This document shows, piece by piece, positions 62,342 through 64,000 of a DNA stretch of 64,000 bases. This DNA comes from Streptomyces sp. R28 (GTDB lineage: Bacteria; Actinomycetota; Actinomycetes; Streptomycetales; Streptomycetaceae), in NCBI RefSeq assembly GCF_041052385.1, contig NZ_CP163439.1, positions 8,359,001 to 8,423,000 of the forward strand, written 5' to 3'. Under the pieces are notes generated by a model that searched no databases, was not told the DNA's origin, and saw only the letters and a program-made list of their open reading frames with translations. Every line of letters starts with the position of its first letter. The first letter of the stretch is position 1. Made by a program: the position numbers and the translations under genes.

Positions 62342-63737
62342 GATGCGCGGCTTCCCGGTCGCCGTCCAGCTCCTGCTCGTCAACCAGCTCGGCGTCAACA
62401 CCGGCTTCTACCTGCTCATCCCGTACCTCGCCACCCATCTCGGCGAGAACCTGGGCATGTCGGCGGGGGTCGTCGGGATCGTCCTCGGCGTGCGCAACCT
62501 CAGCCAGCAGGGCCTGTTCATCATCGGCGGCTCGGCATCGGACCGGCTCGGGGCGCGCGGCGTCATCATCGCCGGGTGCGCCCTGCGGACCGTCGGCTTC
62601 GGGCTGTTCGCGCTCGGCGACGGACTGCCGGTGCTGCTCGCCGCGTCCGTGCTCAGCGGGCTCGCGGGGGCGCTGTTCAACCCGGCCGTGCGGGCGTATC
62701 TCGCGCAGGAGGCGGGGGAGCGGAAGGCAGAGGTGTTCGCGCTGTTCAACGTCTTCGCGACCACCGGTGCGCTCATCGGGCCGCTGCTGGGCAGCGCGCT
62801 GCTGCTCGTCGACTTCCGTACCTCCGCGCTGACCGCCGCCGGGATCTTCGCGGTGCTCACCGTGGCGCAGGCCCTCGTCCTGCCCGCGCGGAAGGTCGAG
62901 CCGAGCGGCACCGGTGTCCTCGGGGACTGGCGCGAGGTGCTCGGCAACCGGGCCTTCCTGGCGTTCGCGCTCGCCATGGTCGGCATGTTCACCCTGGAGA
63001 ACCAGCTCTACCTGCTGCTGCCCGACGGGGCCCGCGAGGCCACCGGCTGGGAGGGCGCGGCGGGCATCGTCTTCCTCGTCGGCACGGTGGCCAACCTGGC
63101 ACTTCAGCTGAGGATCACCAGGCGCCTCAAGTCCCGTGGGAACAGGGCGCGTTGGATTGCTCTCGGCCTCGCGGTGATGGGTCTGGCCTTCCTGCCGCCG
63201 GCCCTGGTGGCGGGCGGGTCCCCCGGCCGGCTCGACGCCGGGCCCGTGCTGCTCGGCGCGCTGCTGCTCTACCTCGGCGTCATGGTCGCCTCGCCGTTCG
63301 TGATGGAGCTGATCCCGCGCTTCGGGCGGCCCGAGCTGACCGGCACCTACTTCGGGATCTTCTACGTCGTCTCCGGGATCGCCGCGGCCGTGGGCAACAC
63401 CGTCGTCGGCTGGGCCATGGACGCGGGGAAGAGCGGGGGCCATGCGTGGCTTCCGTGGGTGTGCTGCGCCGTGTTCGGGCTGGCGTCGGCGGCAGGTGTG
63501 GCCTGGCTGCACCGGCGCGGGGCACTGCCCGGGGATCCGGTCCCGGCGGCTCCCGCGCAGGCCGCAGAGATGGACGCGGGGAAGAGCGGGGGCCATGCGT
63601 GGCTTCCGTGGGTGTGCTGCGCCGTGTTCGGGCTGGCGTCGGCGGCAGGTGTGGCCTGGCTGCACCGGCGCGGGGCACTGCCCGGGGATCCGGTCCCGGC
63701 GGCTCCCGCGCAGGCCGCAGAGAGGAGCACGGCGTGA
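62325..63737 (+). CDS. MFS exporter with duplicated C-terminus
   Basis: 470 residues. Twelve helices are expected: the N-terminal half carries RNLSQQGLFIIGGSASDRLGARG (the MFS loop 2-3 signature) and the second half ELIPRFGRPELTGTYFGIFY. It overlaps the epimerase-like gene by 17 bp and has GAGGAGG upstream of ATG 62325. The last helix block (51 residues from MDAGKSGGHAWLPWVC) occurs twice in a row because of a 153-bp tandem repeat, adding a 13th helix. It is the likely exporter of the cluster's product. Confidence 0.87.
   Translation: MKTWREMRGFPVAVQLLLVNQLGVNTGFYLLIPYLATHLGENLGMSAGVVGIVLGVRNLSQQGLFIIGGSASDRLGARGVIIAGCALRTVGFGLFALGDGLPVLLAASVLSGLAGALFNPAVRAYLAQEAGERKAEVFALFNVFATTGALIGPLLGSALLLVDFRTSALTAAGIFAVLTVAQALVLPARKVEPSGTGVLGDWREVLGNRAFLAFALAMVGMFTLENQLYLLLPDGAREATGWEGAAGIVFLVGTVANLALQLRITRRLKSRGNRARWIALGLAVMGLAFLPPALVAGGSPGRLDAGPVLLGALLLYLGVMVASPFVMELIPRFGRPELTGTYFGIFYVVSGIAAAVGNTVVGWAMDAGKSGGHAWLPWVCCAVFGLASAAGVAWLHRRGALPGDPVPAAPAQAAEMDAGKSGGHAWLPWVCCAVFGLASAAGVAWLHRRGALPGDPVPAAPAQAAERSTA
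63417..63722 (+). repeat. 153-bp perfect tandem duplication in the MFS gene
   Basis: Copies 63417-63569 and 63570-63722 are identical, exactly 51 codons each, keeping the frame and the same stop. The unit holds the last membrane helix and the Pro/Ala tail. No substitution separates the copies, so the event is recent or an assembly error. Confidence 0.93.
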
Positions 63738-64000
63738 GCGCGGTGCGCGCGGGAGGCGGGGCGGAGCGGGGCGAGGGCCGTGGCCGGGTGAGCGGTGGTC
63801 GATGTGCTCCGGCGGACGACTCGGGTGCCCGGGAGCCGGGTGCGGCGGAGCGTGGGGTGTCGGCTGCCTCGGACGGCTTGCGGCCGGGTGAGGCGGTGCG
63901 TGGCGGGGGCGATGAGTCGGCGGGCGGTGGCCAGGGTGTTGGCGGCGTCGGCTCGGGCGCGCGGGAGCCGGGCGCGGACGAGCGCGTGGTGTCCGCCGCG
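63734..64000 (+). CDS. Partial gene, next member of the metallophore-like operon
   Basis: GTG 63734 overlaps the MFS stop (GTGA) and has GAGAGGAG 6 nt upstream, a strong binding site. The frame stays open for 89 codons to the window edge. The visible part is low-complexity and probably disordered, rich in Gly, Ala, Arg, Ser and Glu, and repeats a degenerate unit (SGAREPGAAERGVSAA, SGAREPGADERVVSAA). Either it is a disordered N-terminus of a larger enzyme or a regulator tail; no domain can be named. Confidence 0.55.
   Translation, partial: MSAVRAGGGAERGEGRGRVSGGRCAPADDSGAREPGAAERGVSAASDGLRPGEAVRGGGDESAGGGQGVGGVGSGAREPGADERVVSAA

Noticed and set aside
1..64000. CRISPR arrays, insertion sequences, integrases or phage modules
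   Set aside because: No regularly spaced repeats, transposase or integrase motifs were found on reading both strands.

Overview
The window is a stretch of a high-GC actinomycete chromosome, almost certainly Streptomyces. The evidence is the very high G+C with codon third positions nearly all G or C, many GTG starts, frequent ATGA/GTGA stop-start overlaps, and typical Streptomyces families (HemY-HemQ, TIGR04222 membrane protein, Rv1733c-like protein, SpoIIE-type phosphatase, PhoX, UPF0309). No insertion sequence, integrase, phage module or CRISPR array was seen.

0-28 kb is mostly core-type chromosome. It holds a lipoprotein fragment, the last heme steps (hemY-hemQ), a secreted S33 peptidase, a TIGR04222 membrane protein, a DUF4142 protein, and an MNIO (DUF692) enzyme fused to a DUF2063-like domain. 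Then come a membrane-anchored STAND NTPase with 14 WD40 repeats, a Pth2-like hydrolase, a two-gene ABC system, a small zinc ribbon, a polysaccharide deacetylase lipoprotein, a Ser/Thr kinase, a PhoX-like phosphatase, an SPFH protein, a coupled carbonic anhydrase-SulP pair, zapE, a RibD-like reductase, murC, msrB and a PP2C phosphatase.

28-32 kb holds a flippase-like membrane protein and a 781-residue protein of unknown function. That protein's start codon lies 2 nt after a tRNA-like element with anticodon GUA.

32-51.5 kb is a glycan-use locus built around amino sugars and mannosides: a NagZ-like GH3, a GH5-like enzyme, a BadF-type amino-sugar kinase coupled to a second GH3, an ABC sugar importer (SBP, MalF, MalG, no ATPase), a GH38 alpha-mannosidase coupled to a PPIase-like protein, an RpiR repressor, a UPF0309 sugar isomerase-fold protein and a secreted GH84 fused to a YVTN beta-propeller. 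A 15-bp motif (TGGTTCAAATCACCA and variants) lies in front of four of these transcription units and is the best candidate RpiR operator.

51.5-58 kb holds an Rv1733c-like protein, a second DUF4142 protein, a GAF-GAF-SpoIIE-HATPase phosphatase with a perfect CRP-type palindrome upstream, and a second S33 peptidase.

58-64 kb is a tightly coupled operon behind a Zur-type box and a strong leader hairpin: ATP-grasp ligase, DUF364 'heavy-metal chelation' protein, cysteine-synthase-like PLP enzyme, dipeptide-epimerase-like enolase-superfamily protein, MFS exporter, and the start of a further coupled gene cut by the window edge. I read it as a candidate NRPS-independent metallophore pathway. The MFS gene ends in a perfect 153-bp tandem duplication.
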